From the NCBI RefSeq assembly GCF_017313765.1, contig NZ_JAFLNC010000005.1, positions 124,001 through 188,000 on the forward strand: a stretch of DNA of 64,000 nt, given 5' to 3'. The position numbers and the translations under genes were made by a program. This DNA comes from Sneathiella sedimenti (GTDB lineage Bacteria > Pseudomonadota > Alphaproteobacteria > Sneathiellales > Sneathiellaceae). This document shows positions 17,008 through 25,698 of the stretch, piece after piece (the stretch's first letter is position 1; each line of letters begins with the position of its first letter). The notes below the pieces were generated by a model, which worked only from the letters and a program-made list of their open reading frames with translations, made no database searches and was not told the DNA's origin.

Positions 17008-17247
17008 TCACTGGCCTTCCGGCACCGAGGTTTGCAGGGCGAGGGCGTGCAGCGCCTCTCCCATATTCCCTTTCAGCGCCTCATAGACCATCTGGTGCTG
17101 GCGAACCCGCGGCAACCCGGCAAAGCTGGCGGACGTCACCATGGCGGCATAATGGTCTCCATCGCCGCGCAAATCGGTGATTTGCACCTGGGCATCGGGG
17201 ATGCCTTCCTTGATAAGCCGTTCAATTTCACTCGCATCCATTGCCAT
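17008..17247 (-). CDS. bolA: BolA family protein
   Basis: A 79-residue BolA/YrbA-type protein: an N-terminal helix (DASEIERLIKEGIPDAQVQI), the DLRGDGDHYAAMV strand pair, and the conserved RVRQHQMVYEALK helix with the His that can bind an Fe-S cluster. It acts with the CGFS glutaredoxin encoded just downstream in iron sensing and Fe-S trafficking. I place the start at 17247, where AGGAG stands eight bases upstream; a longer frame exists to 17298 but runs into the end of purL and lacks a better ribosome site. It is 11 bases after the purL stop, so it is probably part of the pur transcript. Confidence 0.93.
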   Translation of the reverse strand: MAMDASEIERLIKEGIPDAQVQITDLRGDGDHYAAMVTSASFAGLPRVRQHQMVYEALKGNMGEALHALALQTSVPEGQ

Positions 17248-17258
17248 GGATAAAACTC

Positions 17259-19472
17259 CTATTCGCTGCCCGGACGGGACATAAGGTCCGGCAACCACTT
17301 TGCATGTACATCCTTCAGCTTACTCACGGATATGGTGAGCGAGCCGTCTATTTTCAAATCAGTATGACCGATCGTTCCAATTATGTGTAGGGGAATATCT
17401 TCGGCAAGGGCAAATCCCCGTACCAATTCCACATCATCGGGCTTCACCGTGAGGATATAGCTGGCCTGATCCTCCGCAAAAAGGGCGGCATGGGACGGCA
17501 GTTCGGTGTCCAGGACGATCTCTGCGCCGATATTTCCCGCAATCGCCATTTCGGCGAGCGCAACACCAAGTCCGCCGTCGGAAATATCATGCGCTGCTGT
17601 GACGAGTCCCTTGTCTATCATCTCCCGCAGGTAATCGCCATGCTTGCGTTCCTTTTCTAGGTCCACGGTTGGCGGCGCACCATCCTCGCGTCCTTCAATC
17701 TCGCGCAGATACAGGGACTGGCCCATTTCCCCGGTCGGATCCCCAATCAGCATGACCACATCCCCGTCCTCCTTGAAGGCAAGGGTGGTCATTTTCGAGT
17801 AATCCTTCAACAGGCCGACGCCGCCGATGGCCGGGGTGGGATAGATACCGGTGCCGTTGGTTTCGTTATAGAGCGAGACGTTGCCGGAAATCACCGGGAA
17901 ATCAAGAGCTGTGCAGGCCCGTCGCATGCCGTCGATACAGCCGACGAACTGCCCCATGATCTCGGGGCGCTGTGGGTTGCCGAAATTCATGCAGTCGGTA
18001 ATTGCAAGCGGCTGGCCGCCAGTTGCGGTGATATTCCGCCACGCCTCGGCGACTGCCTGTGCGCCACCCATCTCCGGGTCGGCGTAACAATAGCGCGGGG
18101 TACAATCCGTTGTGATGGCAAGCGCCTTCTGGGTGCCATGCACCCGGACAACCGCCGCATCACCACCGGGTCGCTGGATCGTATCGCCCATGACCATATG
18201 GTCATACTGCTCCCAGATCCATCTGCGGCTCGCAATCTCGGAAGATCCCATGAGTTTCAGGAGGGCGTCACCAAGATCGTTCGGCGCCGGAACATCCTCA
18301 CCCTTCAGGACAGATGGTGGCGGGGTCTTGATCCAGGGACGGTCATACTCCGGTGCAGCATCGGCAAGCGGCGCAACGGGAAGGTCGGCAGCCACTTCGC
18401 CATTCATGGTGAGCACCATCCTGCCCGTGTCAGTGACCTTGCCGATAACGGAGAAATCAAGCTCCCATTTTTCGAAAATCTTGCGCGCTTCCTCTTCACG
18501 GCCCGGTTTCAGGACCATCAGCATCCGCTCCTGACTTTCGGAGAGCATGATCTCGTAAGGGGTCATGCCTTCCTCGCGCATCGGGACATGATCGAGGTTG
18601 AGCTCAATGCCGACGCCACCCTTGTCCGCCATCTCGAAAGAAGAAGAGGTAAGGCCCGCCGCGCCCATGTCCTGAATGGCAACGATCGCGTCGGTCGCCA
18701 TCAACTCAAGACAGGCTTCGAGCAGGAGTTTCTCGGTGAAGGGATCGCCGACCTGAACCGTGGGGCGTTTCTCCTCGCTGTCGTCATCGAATTCGGCAGA
18801 CGCCATGGTCGCACCGTGAATACCGTCGCGTCCGGTCTTGGAGCCCACATAGACAACCGGGTTACCGACACCGGCGGCGGCGGAATAGAAGATGTTGTCC
18901 GTATTCGCAAGACCCACTGTCATGGCGTTGACAAGGATGTTTCCGTCATAGGAGGCGTGGAAATTGGTTTCCCCGCCAACCGTCGGCACGCCCATGCAGT
19001 TGCCATAGCCCGCGATCCCGGCCACAACGCCGGAGACAAGATGGCCGGTTTTCGGATGATCCGGCCGGCCGAAGCGCAGCGCATTCATATTGGCGATGGG
19101 GCGGGCGCCCATGGTGAAGACATCGCGCATAATGCCGCCAACGCCAGTCGCCGCGCCCTGATAAGGCTCGATAAAGGACGGGTGGTTATGGCTTTCCATC
19201 TTGAAAATAGCGGCCTGGCCATCGCCGATATCGATAACGCCGGCATTCTCACCGGGCCCGCAGATCACCCAGGGGGCTTCGGTGGGGAGGGTTTTCAGCC
19301 ATTTTTTCGAGGATTTGTAGGAGCAATGCTCACTCCACATCACGGAGAAAATCCCGAGTTCCGTCAGGTTGGGCGTCCGGCCGAGGATTTTGAGGACGTC
19401 CGCATATTCCTCTTCGGTCAGGCCATGCTCGGCAACGAGTTCTTTGGTAATTTCAGTCATATTTTCAAACAA
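17259..19472 (-). CDS. purL: Phosphoribosylformylglycinamidine synthase, large subunit (small PurL form)
   Basis: ATP-dependent synthetase subunit that converts FGAR to FGAM in purine synthesis, with PurQ supplying ammonia from glutamine and PurS bridging the two. The 737-residue length is that of the PurSQL-type enzyme, not the ~1300-residue fused form. Recognisable parts are [17 protein letters not shown] near the N-terminus, the ATP/FGAR loop [33 protein letters not shown] in the middle and the second half with [14 protein letters not shown]. The start overlaps the end of purQ by eight bases, so translation is likely coupled. The order purC-purS-purQ-purL is complete. Confidence 0.97.
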   Translation of the reverse strand: MFENMTEITKELVAEHGLTEEEYADVLKILGRTPNLTELGIFSVMWSEHCSYKSSKKWLKTLPTEAPWVICGPGENAGVIDIGDGQAAIFKMESHNHPSFIEPYQGAATGVGGIMRDVFTMGARPIANMNALRFGRPDHPKTGHLVSGVVAGIAGYGNCMGVPTVGGETNFHASYDGNILVNAMTVGLANTDNIFYSAAAGVGNPVVYVGSKTGRDGIHGATMASAEFDDDSEEKRPTVQVGDPFTEKLLLEACLELMATDAIVAIQDMGAAGLTSSSFEMADKGGVGIELNLDHVPMREEGMTPYEIMLSESQERMLMVLKPGREEEARKIFEKWELDFSVIGKVTDTGRMVLTMNGEVAADLPVAPLADAAPEYDRPWIKTPPPSVLKGEDVPAPNDLGDALLKLMGSSEIASRRWIWEQYDHMVMGDTIQRPGGDAAVVRVHGTQKALAITTDCTPRYCYADPEMGGAQAVAEAWRNITATGGQPLAITDCMNFGNPQRPEIMGQFVGCIDGMRRACTALDFPVISGNVSLYNETNGTGIYPTPAIGGVGLLKDYSKMTTLAFKEDGDVVMLIGDPTGEMGQSLYLREIEGREDGAPPTVDLEKERKHGDYLREMIDKGLVTAAHDISDGGLGVALAEMAIAGNIGAEIVLDTELPSHAALFAEDQASYILTVKPDDVELVRGFALAEDIPLHIIGTIGHTDLKIDGSLTISVSKLKDVHAKWLPDLMSRPGSE

Positions 19473-20154
19473 TGGAATTTACAAGATGATCGAAAAAGCG
19501 TTTGCCGTCGGTCCCGCCAAGCTCGTCAGAGATCAGCCGTTCGGGATGCGGCATCAGTCCAAGCACATTGCCCGCCTTGTTATAAATGCCGGCGATATTA
19601 TTGAGCGAGCCGTTGGGATTGGCTTCGGCCGTCTGTTCCCCGTCGGGCGTGACATAGCGGAAGGCCACCTGACCCTCGGCCTCCAACTCATTGAGTTTGT
19701 CCTCATCCGCATAGAAATTTCCGTCATGATGGGCGACGGGAAAGCGGACAACTTCGCCCTGTTCGAAACAGCCGACGAAGCGTTCATTCTGCGAGGTGAC
19801 CAGCAGGTCAACATCGCGGCAGACAAATTTCTGGCCTGCGTTGCGAAGCAGCGCGCCCGGCAACATGCCTGTCTCCGTCGCGATCTGGAACCCGTTACAG
19901 ATGGCGAGCACGGGCGTTCCGCCCTCGGCCCGTTTCACGACTTCACGCATGATCGGTGAATTTGCCGCCATGGCACCCGCCCGGAGGTAATCTCCATAGG
20001 AAAACCCGCCGGGAATGGCGATCAGGTCCGTCTCGGGCAGCTCGCTTTCGCCATGCCAGACCATATCCGGCTCCCGGCCCATCGCCTGGGTCAGGGCAAC
20101 TTTCAGATCACGATCACAATTGGAGGCGGGAAATACAATTACAGCAGCCTTCAT
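19465..20154 (-). CDS. purQ: Phosphoribosylformylglycinamidine synthase, glutaminase subunit
   Basis: A class I glutamine amidotransferase subunit of 229 residues that releases ammonia for PurL. The nucleophile Cys is in [13 protein letters not shown], and the catalytic His-Glu pair is near the C-terminus in [21 protein letters not shown] at the N-terminus and [19 protein letters not shown] are the family's hallmark segments. It lies 21 bases after purS and overlaps purL by eight. Confidence 0.97.
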   Translation of the reverse strand: MKAAVIVFPASNCDRDLKVALTQAMGREPDMVWHGESELPETDLIAIPGGFSYGDYLRAGAMAANSPIMREVVKRAEGGTPVLAICNGFQIATETGMLPGALLRNAGQKFVCRDVDLLVTSQNERFVGCFEQGEVVRFPVAHHDGNFYADEDKLNELEAEGQVAFRYVTPDGEQTAEANPNGSLNNIAGIYNKAGNVLGLMPHPERLISDELGGTDGKRFFDHLVNSIV

Positions 20155-20175
20155 TGTCCAAAACTCCCTGTCCGG

Positions 20176-20418
20176 TCAATCCAGCATTTCGATGGAATAA
20201 TTCTCGATTACTGTATTGGCGAGAAGCTGTTGGCACATTTTCTCCACTTCCGCCGCTGCCGCATCGCGGTCCATGTCGGCAAGATCCAGATCGATCGTCT
20301 TGCCCTGGCGGGCATCCAGTACACTGTTGAAGCCAAGTCCCTGCAGAGAATGGGAAATCGCCTTCCCCTGCGGATCTAGAACCCCGTTTTTCAAGGAAAT
20401 ATAGACACGTGCTTTCAT
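20176..20418 (-). CDS. purS: Phosphoribosylformylglycinamidine synthase, PurS subunit
   Basis: An 80-residue accessory subunit that links PurL and PurQ. The sequence KARVYISLKNGVLDPQGKAI, then HSLQGLGFNSVLDARQGKTIDLDL, is the characteristic PurS pattern, and the end QQLLANTVIENYSIEML matches the C-terminal strand. GAGGA precedes the ATG. A hairpin with a U-run separates it from purC upstream. Confidence 0.96.
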   Translation of the reverse strand: MKARVYISLKNGVLDPQGKAISHSLQGLGFNSVLDARQGKTIDLDLADMDRDAAAAEVEKMCQQLLANTVIENYSIEMLD

Positions 20419-20437
20419 CTGGTCCTCTTAAAGGTTT

Positions 20438-20464
20438 AAAAAAAGGCGCTAAATATGCGCCTTT
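20438..20464 (-). terminator. Rho-independent terminator or attenuator between purC and purS
   Basis: On the minus strand AAAGGCGC-ATATTTA-GCGCCTTT is an 8-bp stem running directly into seven U residues. It begins on the purC stop codon and ends only ~20 bases before the purS start, which leaves little room for a separate promoter. Partial read-through would give less PurSQL than PurC. Confidence 0.85.
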
Positions 20465-21227
20465 ACTGGATTGCGGTTGTACCCTGTAAATCCCCGGGGC
20501 CACCTTCAGGAATAATCCCGAGACGACGCGCAACTTCCTGATAGGCATCCTCGACACCGCCAAGATCACGGCGGAAACGGTCCTTGTCGAGTTTCTTGTT
20601 GGTCACGACATCCCACAGGCGGCAGTTATCGGGGCTGATTTCGTCGGCGAGAATAATCTGCATCTCGTCAGCTTCATAATACCGGCCAAACTCCAGCTTG
20701 AAATCGACGAGGCGAATGCCGATCCCGGCAAACAGGCCGAGGAGGAAGTCATTCACCCGGAGCGACTGGCTCATAATGTCGTCAAGTTCCAGCGGATTTG
20801 CCCAGCCAAACGCCGTGATATGCTCTTCAGACACCAGCGGGTCATTGAGTTCATCGGACTTGAAGCAATATTCGATAATCGGCCGGGGCAGGGGCGTACC
20901 TTCGGCAATCCCGAGGCGCGTGCAGATTGATCCGGCGGCAATATTGCGGACAATTACTTCCACCGGAATGATCTCGACCTCCTTGATCAACTGCTCGCGC
21001 ATGTTGAGGCGGCGGATAAAGTGGTTTTGAATGCCGATTTCGGCAAGCTTGATCATCAGATATTCCGAAATACGGTTATTCAGAACACCCTTGCCGGTGA
21101 CCGTTGCTTTCTTTTCGCCATTGAATGCGGTGGCATCATCCTTGAAATACTGTACCAGTGTGCCCGATTCCGGGCCTTCAAAGAGAACTTTTGCCTTGCC
21201 TTCGTAGACACGTCTACGTCGGGTCAT
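20463..21227 (-). CDS. purC: Phosphoribosylaminoimidazole-succinocarboxamide synthase
   Basis: SAICAR synthetase joins aspartate to CAIR with ATP. The 254-residue product begins [20 protein letters not shown], the usual start of the alphaproteobacterial enzyme, and contains [38 protein letters not shown] with the conserved basic residues, and the signature [12 protein letters not shown] longer frame runs to 21260, but the ATG at 21227 has GGAG seven bases upstream and matches the family start. It is the promoter-proximal gene of the pur cluster. Confidence 0.96.
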   Translation of the reverse strand: MTRRRRVYEGKAKVLFEGPESGTLVQYFKDDATAFNGEKKATVTGKGVLNNRISEYLMIKLAEIGIQNHFIRRLNMREQLIKEVEIIPVEVIVRNIAAGSICTRLGIAEGTPLPRPIIEYCFKSDELNDPLVSEEHITAFGWANPLELDDIMSQSLRVNDFLLGLFAGIGIRLVDFKLEFGRYYEADEMQIILADEISPDNCRLWDVVTNKKLDKDRFRRDLGGVEDAYQEVARRLGIIPEGGPGDLQGTTAIQ

Positions 21228-21376
21228 GGATAAACTCCAACTCATCGAAAAGGCGGCCATCCGCCAGAGAAAAAATAGTCAGACGGCCTTCATTCGGGAA
21301 TGGATCAACGCTGTCTGGCCCTGTCGCCCAATTCTCGGCGCCAAAGCAAGCGGAACATAATGCAGAAATACCGGAA

Positions 21377-21408
21377 ATACAACATTTCCTGTGAGGTAAA
21401 TGTTGTAT
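21377..21408. promoter_or_regulatory. Perfect 11-bp inverted repeat in the purC/DUF1476 divergent promoter region
   Basis: ATACAACATTT-N10-AAATGTTGTAT. The arms are perfect and AT-rich, the centre is CCTGTGAGGT. It lies ~150 bases from purC and ~115 from the DUF1476 start. The half-site spacing of two helical turns suits a dimeric regulator; no U-run follows, so a terminator is less likely. Confidence 0.55.
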
Positions 21409-21521
21409 AAAGTTCAGAAATTAACTTGCAGGGCTAGGCGACACATACCAAGTTAGCTATAACGCAAGGCCAGAAACAGAATTGGTGATTTGAAACAAGA
21501 TTTTAAGGACTGGAAACAGAT

Positions 21522-21845
21522 ATGTCAGGATTCGACGACCGCAAAAAGGGGCAGGAAAGCAAATTTGCCCATGATCAGGAAATGGAATTCAAAATCTCGG
21601 TACGCCGAAACAAGTTGCTGGGCGCCTGGGCCGCCGAACTAATGGGCAAAACGGGTGAAGAGGCAGAAGTTTACACCAAAGAGGTAATTATCTCGGATAT
21701 GGAAGAGAAAGGCGACGAAGACGTCTTCCGTAAAATCCGCGGCGACCTCGATGCACAGAGTATCGAAATGTCAGACCACCGCATCCGCCGCCAGATGGAA
21801 GAGCTGATGTCCGTCGCCCGCGAACAAATCCTCAGCGGTAAATAA
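21522..21845 (+). CDS. DUF1476 / F1-ATPase inhibitor zeta subunit
   Basis: A 107-residue, helical, highly charged protein of the DUF1476 family, which in Paracoccus is the zeta subunit that inhibits the F1 ATPase. The N-terminus MSGFDDRKKGQESKFAHDQE is the part known to insert into F1, and RNKLLGAWAAELMG followed by the four-helix body is diagnostic. Its role here would be to limit wasteful ATP hydrolysis, though other alphaproteobacterial homologues inhibit weakly. It is monocistronic and closed by a strong terminator. Confidence 0.95.
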   Translation: MSGFDDRKKGQESKFAHDQEMEFKISVRRNKLLGAWAAELMGKTGEEAEVYTKEVIISDMEEKGDEDVFRKIRGDLDAQSIEMSDHRIRRQMEELMSVAREQILSGK

Positions 21846-21859
21846 TCCATCCCGAAAGT

Positions 21860-21894
21860 AAAGGAGGCGCATGTGAATTGCGCCTCCTTTTCTC
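21860..21894 (+). terminator. Rho-independent terminator after DUF1476
   Basis: AAAGGAGGCGC and GCGCCTCCTTT form a perfect 11-bp stem around ATGTGAATT, followed by TTCTCT. Fifteen bases after the DUF1476 stop. Confidence 0.92.
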
Positions 21895-22004
21895 TCACTT
21901 CACATCCTGCCCAGTTCAATTTCACATCAGGCCGGACTCAATATGCCTAGCGCCTGCTGCCGTGTCAGGTGGGCCAGCCGCCAGCAGAAAACGGAAATCG
22001 ACGG

Positions 22005-22838
22005 TCAACTGGTATGAAGACCGGGCTTTGTCAGTTCGATGACCAGTTCGGTGATTTTCGAATTAAAATCCGGATTTGAGCGCATCAGCGCAGCAGTCTT
22101 CCGTCCTTCCTCGAGCGCCCGTATGTGTGTACGCAATTCTGGCAAATCGTATTCCTGCTCTGTCGATCGGTCAAAAATTGGATGACCTCGTTTGACCCGG
22201 CCTGTGGTTTCCGCTGCGTTAAGGCGGCGCTCACATCGACAGGCTGCCTGGGGCGCAACAATCCCGCAGCTGTTTGAAACAAATTCCGTTACCGCCGCGC
22301 GGGCACGTTTGAGGCGCTGACGATAAGTGGTTGGGGAGATTTCCAGTATTCTGGCGGATTCGCTATCTGCCATTTCAAAAATCTCGCCCAGCACATAAGC
22401 TATCCGCAAGGGGCGGCTCAGACAGGTCAGCACCGCCAAAGTACAGCTGATTTTAATTTCCTCAATTGCAAGGGTGGTTTCCGGCGTTACATTTATCGCA
22501 TCAGGTGGATCGGAAAGCCCCTGTTCCAGATCTTTGGCAAACCCTTCAAATGTCAGGCGCATTTTCTCAACCCGGCTTTTCTTTCGCCTGCCGACCAAAT
22601 GGCGACAGGCAATACGCATTGCCCAGGCCCCCGCAGATGTTGTTTCCCGAAGGGCACCTAAGTTGGTTATAATGAGGATCAGAATTTCCTGCGTTGCATC
22701 CTCTGCATCTGCAGGATGAGCGAGAAAGCGTATCGCCAAATTATAGACCGGTCGTTCAGCCGACCGAAGTAAGCGGTCGAGTGCGGCGCGGTCTCCCTGC
22801 TGCGCCGCCTCAACTTCTTGCGGATCTAGAAAGATCAC
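22005..22838 (-). CDS. ECF-type RNA polymerase sigma factor with Cys-bearing C-terminal extension
   Basis: A 277-residue sigma-70 family protein. Region 2 lies at ~30-80 (YNLAIRFLAHPADAEDATQE) and region 4 at ~140-180 (ESARILEISPTTYRQRLKRA), which is enough to recognise -10 and -35 elements. The ~95-residue tail after region 4 is unusual for a plain ECF factor: it has Cys191, Cys200 and Cys202 in a CG-x7-ACRC arrangement that could bind a metal, then a helical charged segment. It may take the place of a separate anti-sigma factor; no anti-sigma gene is adjacent. The start is GTG at 22838, overlapping by four bases the stop of the SRPBCC gene, so the two are translationally coupled. Confidence 0.86.
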   Translation of the reverse strand: MIFLDPQEVEAAQQGDRAALDRLLRSAERPVYNLAIRFLAHPADAEDATQEILILIITNLGALRETTSAGAWAMRIACRHLVGRRKKSRVEKMRLTFEGFAKDLEQGLSDPPDAINVTPETTLAIEEIKISCTLAVLTCLSRPLRIAYVLGEIFEMADSESARILEISPTTYRQRLKRARAAVTEFVSNSCGIVAPQAACRCERRLNAAETTGRVKRGHPIFDRSTEQEYDLPELRTHIRALEEGRKTAALMRSNPDFNSKITELVIELTKPGLHTS

Positions 22839-23236
22839 TTCTCCAGCCTTTCTTTCAACGCCAACAGTTCTTTTTCTAGCGTCTTCATCTGTTCAGCAAG
22901 CGCGCCTTCCAGGATTTCCAGCGGGACCGGCGGCGCCATCAATAAAAAGGAAAAAATGGAATTCTCGTCTGAATCCGGTGTGACACGAGAGTAGGCCGTG
23001 CCGATTGAACCGTCAGGAAATCGCATTTCCCAATCCACGGTACCACAAGCGGAATCCGTGCGCGTAATCAATTCGATTGGTACATTACCCTGTGGCGTGA
23101 CCAGTTCCGCGCTTTGATGATCGGCCCTGGCAAAAGCATTGGTCCATTCAACCAGGTTCATTGGTTCCGCCACATAGTCAAATACCTCTTTGAAGGGGCG
23201 CGCGATACCTACAGATTGTACGTCATGAGTTTTCAT
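22835..23236 (-). CDS. SRPBCC superfamily protein, coupled to the sigma factor
   Basis: A 133-residue protein with the START/Bet v1-like pattern: a first strand and helix IARPFKEVFDYVAEPMNLVEWT, the strand series DWEMRFPDGSIGTAYSRVTP and a long C-terminal helix (residues ~105-133). This fold makes a hydrophobic cavity for lipids, polyketides or other small molecules; no catalytic residues are evident. It is the upstream gene of a two-gene unit with the sigma factor (GTGA overlap), so it may bind the inducing ligand or be a target of the sigma factor. The exact role is unknown. Confidence 0.82.
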   Translation of the reverse strand: MKTHDVQSVGIARPFKEVFDYVAEPMNLVEWTNAFARADHQSAELVTPQGNVPIELITRTDSACGTVDWEMRFPDGSIGTAYSRVTPDSDENSIFSFLLMAPPVPLEILEGALAEQMKTLEKELLALKERLEK

Positions 23237-23440
23237 TGTTTTTCCTTTAATAACGACACCGGGAAATCCGGGTGCCTGTTAATAAAGAGGCGGCGGCAGA
23301 TAAAAACGTGACATAAAAACTGTAGTTTATTTGTTTTGGAGAAAATATTTCACGGAAACCACCTATTCAACGACGACAACTAGCCGAACGCCTCACGCAA
23401 GATGGAGATATTTCGTTTTACGGTATAAACTGAAGTAGAT

Positions 23441-23467
23441 AAGGTTGGCCGCGGTATGGCCAACCTT
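23441..23467 (-). terminator. Hairpin downstream of purB
   Basis: AAGGTTGGCC-GCGGTAT-GGCCAACCTT is a perfect 10-bp stem, 61 bases past the purB stop. The U-run is weak (CTTATCT on the minus strand), so it may work with Rho or as a 3' stabiliser. The rest of the 291-bp gap holds the upstream region of the SRPBCC-sigma pair. Confidence 0.65.
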
Positions 23468-23527
23468 TGCCGTGATGCTAACATATCGAGATGAGGACTT
23501 TTCCCTCAGAAATGCGTCACTTCAGGA

Positions 23528-24823
23528 TTATTCACCGAAAACCCGGCGGAAAATCGTATCCACATGCTTGGTGTGGTACTCAAGATCAAAGACTCCCTCG
23601 ATCTGCTCGGTCGTAAGTGCCTTCGTCACATCAGCGTCGGCCTTCAGAAGCTCCATGAAATCCTCGCCTTCCTTCCAGACACGCATGGCATTGCGCTGAA
23701 CGAGACGGTATGAATTCTCCCGGCTGACACCGGCCTGCGTCAGGGCCAGCAGGACCCGCTGCGAATGAATGAGACCGCCGAGCTTGTTCATGTTATTCAT
23801 CATGTTCTCGGGATAGACCACCAGCTTCTCAATCACGGCTGTCAGGCGCGCAAGAGCGAAATCCAGCGTAATCGTCGCATCCGGCCCGATTCCGCGTTCA
23901 ACGGAAGAATGAGAGATATCCCGTTCATGCCAGAGCGCGACATTCTCCATCGCCGGGATTGTCGCCATGCGAACGAGTCGGGCGAGGCCGGTCAGGTTTT
24001 CGGTCAGGACCGGGTTGCGCTTGTGCGGCATGGCCGAGGAGCCCTTCTGCCCCGGTGCGAAATATTCTTCCGCTTCCAGCACTTCCGTGCGCTGCAAATG
24101 GCGGATTTCAACGGCCACGCGCTCGATCGAGCTTGCAATGACGCCAAGGGTCGCGAAAAACATCGCGTGGCGGTCCCGCGGAATGACCTGGGTGGAGGCG
24201 GGTTCCGGCGTCAGGCCAAGTGATTTGGCGACATGTTCCTCGACAAAGGGGTCGATGTTCGCGAATGTCCCGACAGCCCCGGAAATAGCACAGGTCGCGA
24301 TATCCTTGCGCGCATTCACCAGCCGTTCGCGGTTACGGTCAAACTCCGCATAGGCCTGTGCCATCTTGAGGCCGAAGGTCACCGGCTCGGCATGGATCCC
24401 GTGAGACCGTCCGACGCACACATCGTCCTTATGGGCGTAGGCCTTGGCTTTAAGCGCGGCAAGAAGCTTGTCCATATCGTCGAGGAGAATGTCGCAGGCC
24501 TTGGTCAGCTGGACGGAGAGGCAGGTATCCAGAACATCGGAAGACGTCATGCCCTGATGTACGAAACGCGCCTCATCCCCGACATATTCCGCGAGATTCG
24601 TGAGAAAGGCGATCACGTCATGCTTGGTTTCCCGCTCGATCTCGTCAATCCGGTCAATATCGAAATTACCACGTTCCCAGACGGCCTTCGCGGCGGCTTC
24701 GGGAATCACGCCCAGTTTGGCTTGCGCATCACAGGCATGGGCTTCAATCTCGAACCAGATACGGAATTTACTTTGCGGCTCCCAGAGGGCAGTCATCTCG
24801 GGGCGGGCATAACGCGGGATCAT
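23528..24823 (-). CDS. purB: Adenylosuccinate lyase
   Basis: Acts twice in purine metabolism: SAICAR to AICAR, and adenylosuccinate to AMP, releasing fumarate. The 431-residue product carries the superfamily signature GSSAMPHKRNPVLTENLTGL with the flexible Ser loop, plus TSSDVLDTCLSVQ and RSHGIHAEPVTFGLK with the catalytic His. MIPRYARPEM at the start is typical. It is not in the purCSQL cluster but 2.3 kb away on the same strand with its own terminator. Confidence 0.97.
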   Translation of the reverse strand: MIPRYARPEMTALWEPQSKFRIWFEIEAHACDAQAKLGVIPEAAAKAVWERGNFDIDRIDEIERETKHDVIAFLTNLAEYVGDEARFVHQGMTSSDVLDTCLSVQLTKACDILLDDMDKLLAALKAKAYAHKDDVCVGRSHGIHAEPVTFGLKMAQAYAEFDRNRERLVNARKDIATCAISGAVGTFANIDPFVEEHVAKSLGLTPEPASTQVIPRDRHAMFFATLGVIASSIERVAVEIRHLQRTEVLEAEEYFAPGQKGSSAMPHKRNPVLTENLTGLARLVRMATIPAMENVALWHERDISHSSVERGIGPDATITLDFALARLTAVIEKLVVYPENMMNNMNKLGGLIHSQRVLLALTQAGVSRENSYRLVQRNAMRVWKEGEDFMELLKADADVTKALTTEQIEGVFDLEYHTKHVDTIFRRVFGE

Positions 24824-24918
24824 GGCGGGCCTTACTTTCTGATTAGATTTGCGAAAAGAAGGGCTGACTAGCAGAGATAGCGGAAAATCTCAACTGCTTA
24901 GCGTCGAATCAATCCCGC

Positions 24919-25698
24919 TTACATCAGGCCGAGCGACTTGAAGCTGACGCATTTACTGTTGCCGACGATAATATGATCATGAATCCGGATATTGAGCGCG
25001 GCGGCGGCACTCATGATCTCGGAGGTCATGTCGATATCGGCCTTGGACGGGGTGGTATCCCCGGAAGGATGGTTATGCACGAGGATCAGCGCCGTTGCGC
25101 CCAGTTCCAGCGCCCGTTTCACCACCTCTCGCGGATAGACGGCCGTGTGATTGACCGTGCCAGTCTGCTGGACCTCGTCGGAAATCAGGTGATTCTTGTT
25201 ATTGAGGAACAGAATGCGGAAATGCTCAATTCCGCGGTTCCCCATCGTACCCTGACAATATTCCAGCAGGGCCTGCCAGGAGCCGAGGACATTTTTCTTC
25301 TCGATTTCCGCGCGCAGCAGCTTTTCACCCAGGGTTTCCGCGACTTTTAGCGTGGCAATAACCGCATCGCCGACTTTCGGCACCTTACGCAGGGCTTCCG
25401 GCTCTGCCTTCAGGACCTTGGACAGGCTTCCGAAGGTGGAGAGCAGGTTTTTTGCCAGCGGTTTCGTGTCACCACGGGGAGCCGCGGCAAAAAGCAGCAT
25501 TTCAAGAATTTCATAATCCGCGAGGCTACGTGCCCCGGCTTTCAACACCCGCTCGCGCATTCTTTCACGATGGCCAAGCCGGTGATTGTCTTTTTCCTTG
25601 GTATTCGGAGGGCGTTCTTCAAAACCGAGGCCGAAGTCCGGTGCATCCAGTTCATGCAACGCGGCCTTCGTCGTCGATTTCTTTGCCTCAGACGTCAT
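24919..25698 (-). CDS. radC: RadC/JAB-domain protein
   Basis: A 259-residue member of the RadC family. Residues ~40-115 form the UPF0758 N-terminal helix-hairpin-helix part (LADYEILEMLLF... RKVPKVGDAVIATLK), and the C-terminal MPN/JAB domain has a metal-binding HNHPSGDTTPSKAD with an upstream Glu. The family was linked to DNA repair, but a repair role has been disputed and its biochemical activity is not settled. The start is placed at ATG 25698, inside the last codons of map (11-base overlap); a longer frame to 25776 is a map shadow. Confidence 0.92.
   Translation of the reverse strand: MTSEAKKSTTKAALHELDAPDFGLGFEERPPNTKEKDNHRLGHRERMRERVLKAGARSLADYEILEMLLFAAAPRGDTKPLAKNLLSTFGSLSKVLKAEPEALRKVPKVGDAVIATLKVAETLGEKLLRAEIEKKNVLGSWQALLEYCQGTMGNRGIEHFRILFLNNKNHLISDEVQQTGTVNHTAVYPREVVKRALELGATALILVHNHPSGDTTPSKADIDMTSEIMSAAAALNIRIHDHIIVGNSKCVSFKSLGLM

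Noticed and set aside
18138-19604. 488-codon plus-strand ORF opposite purL/purQ
   Set aside because: Antisense shadow of purL; His/Arg/Gly-rich composition and no domain.
21228-21521. Purine riboswitch upstream of purC
   Set aside because: I found no purine-aptamer core (three-way junction with the expected loop-loop sequences); only the inverted repeat stands out.
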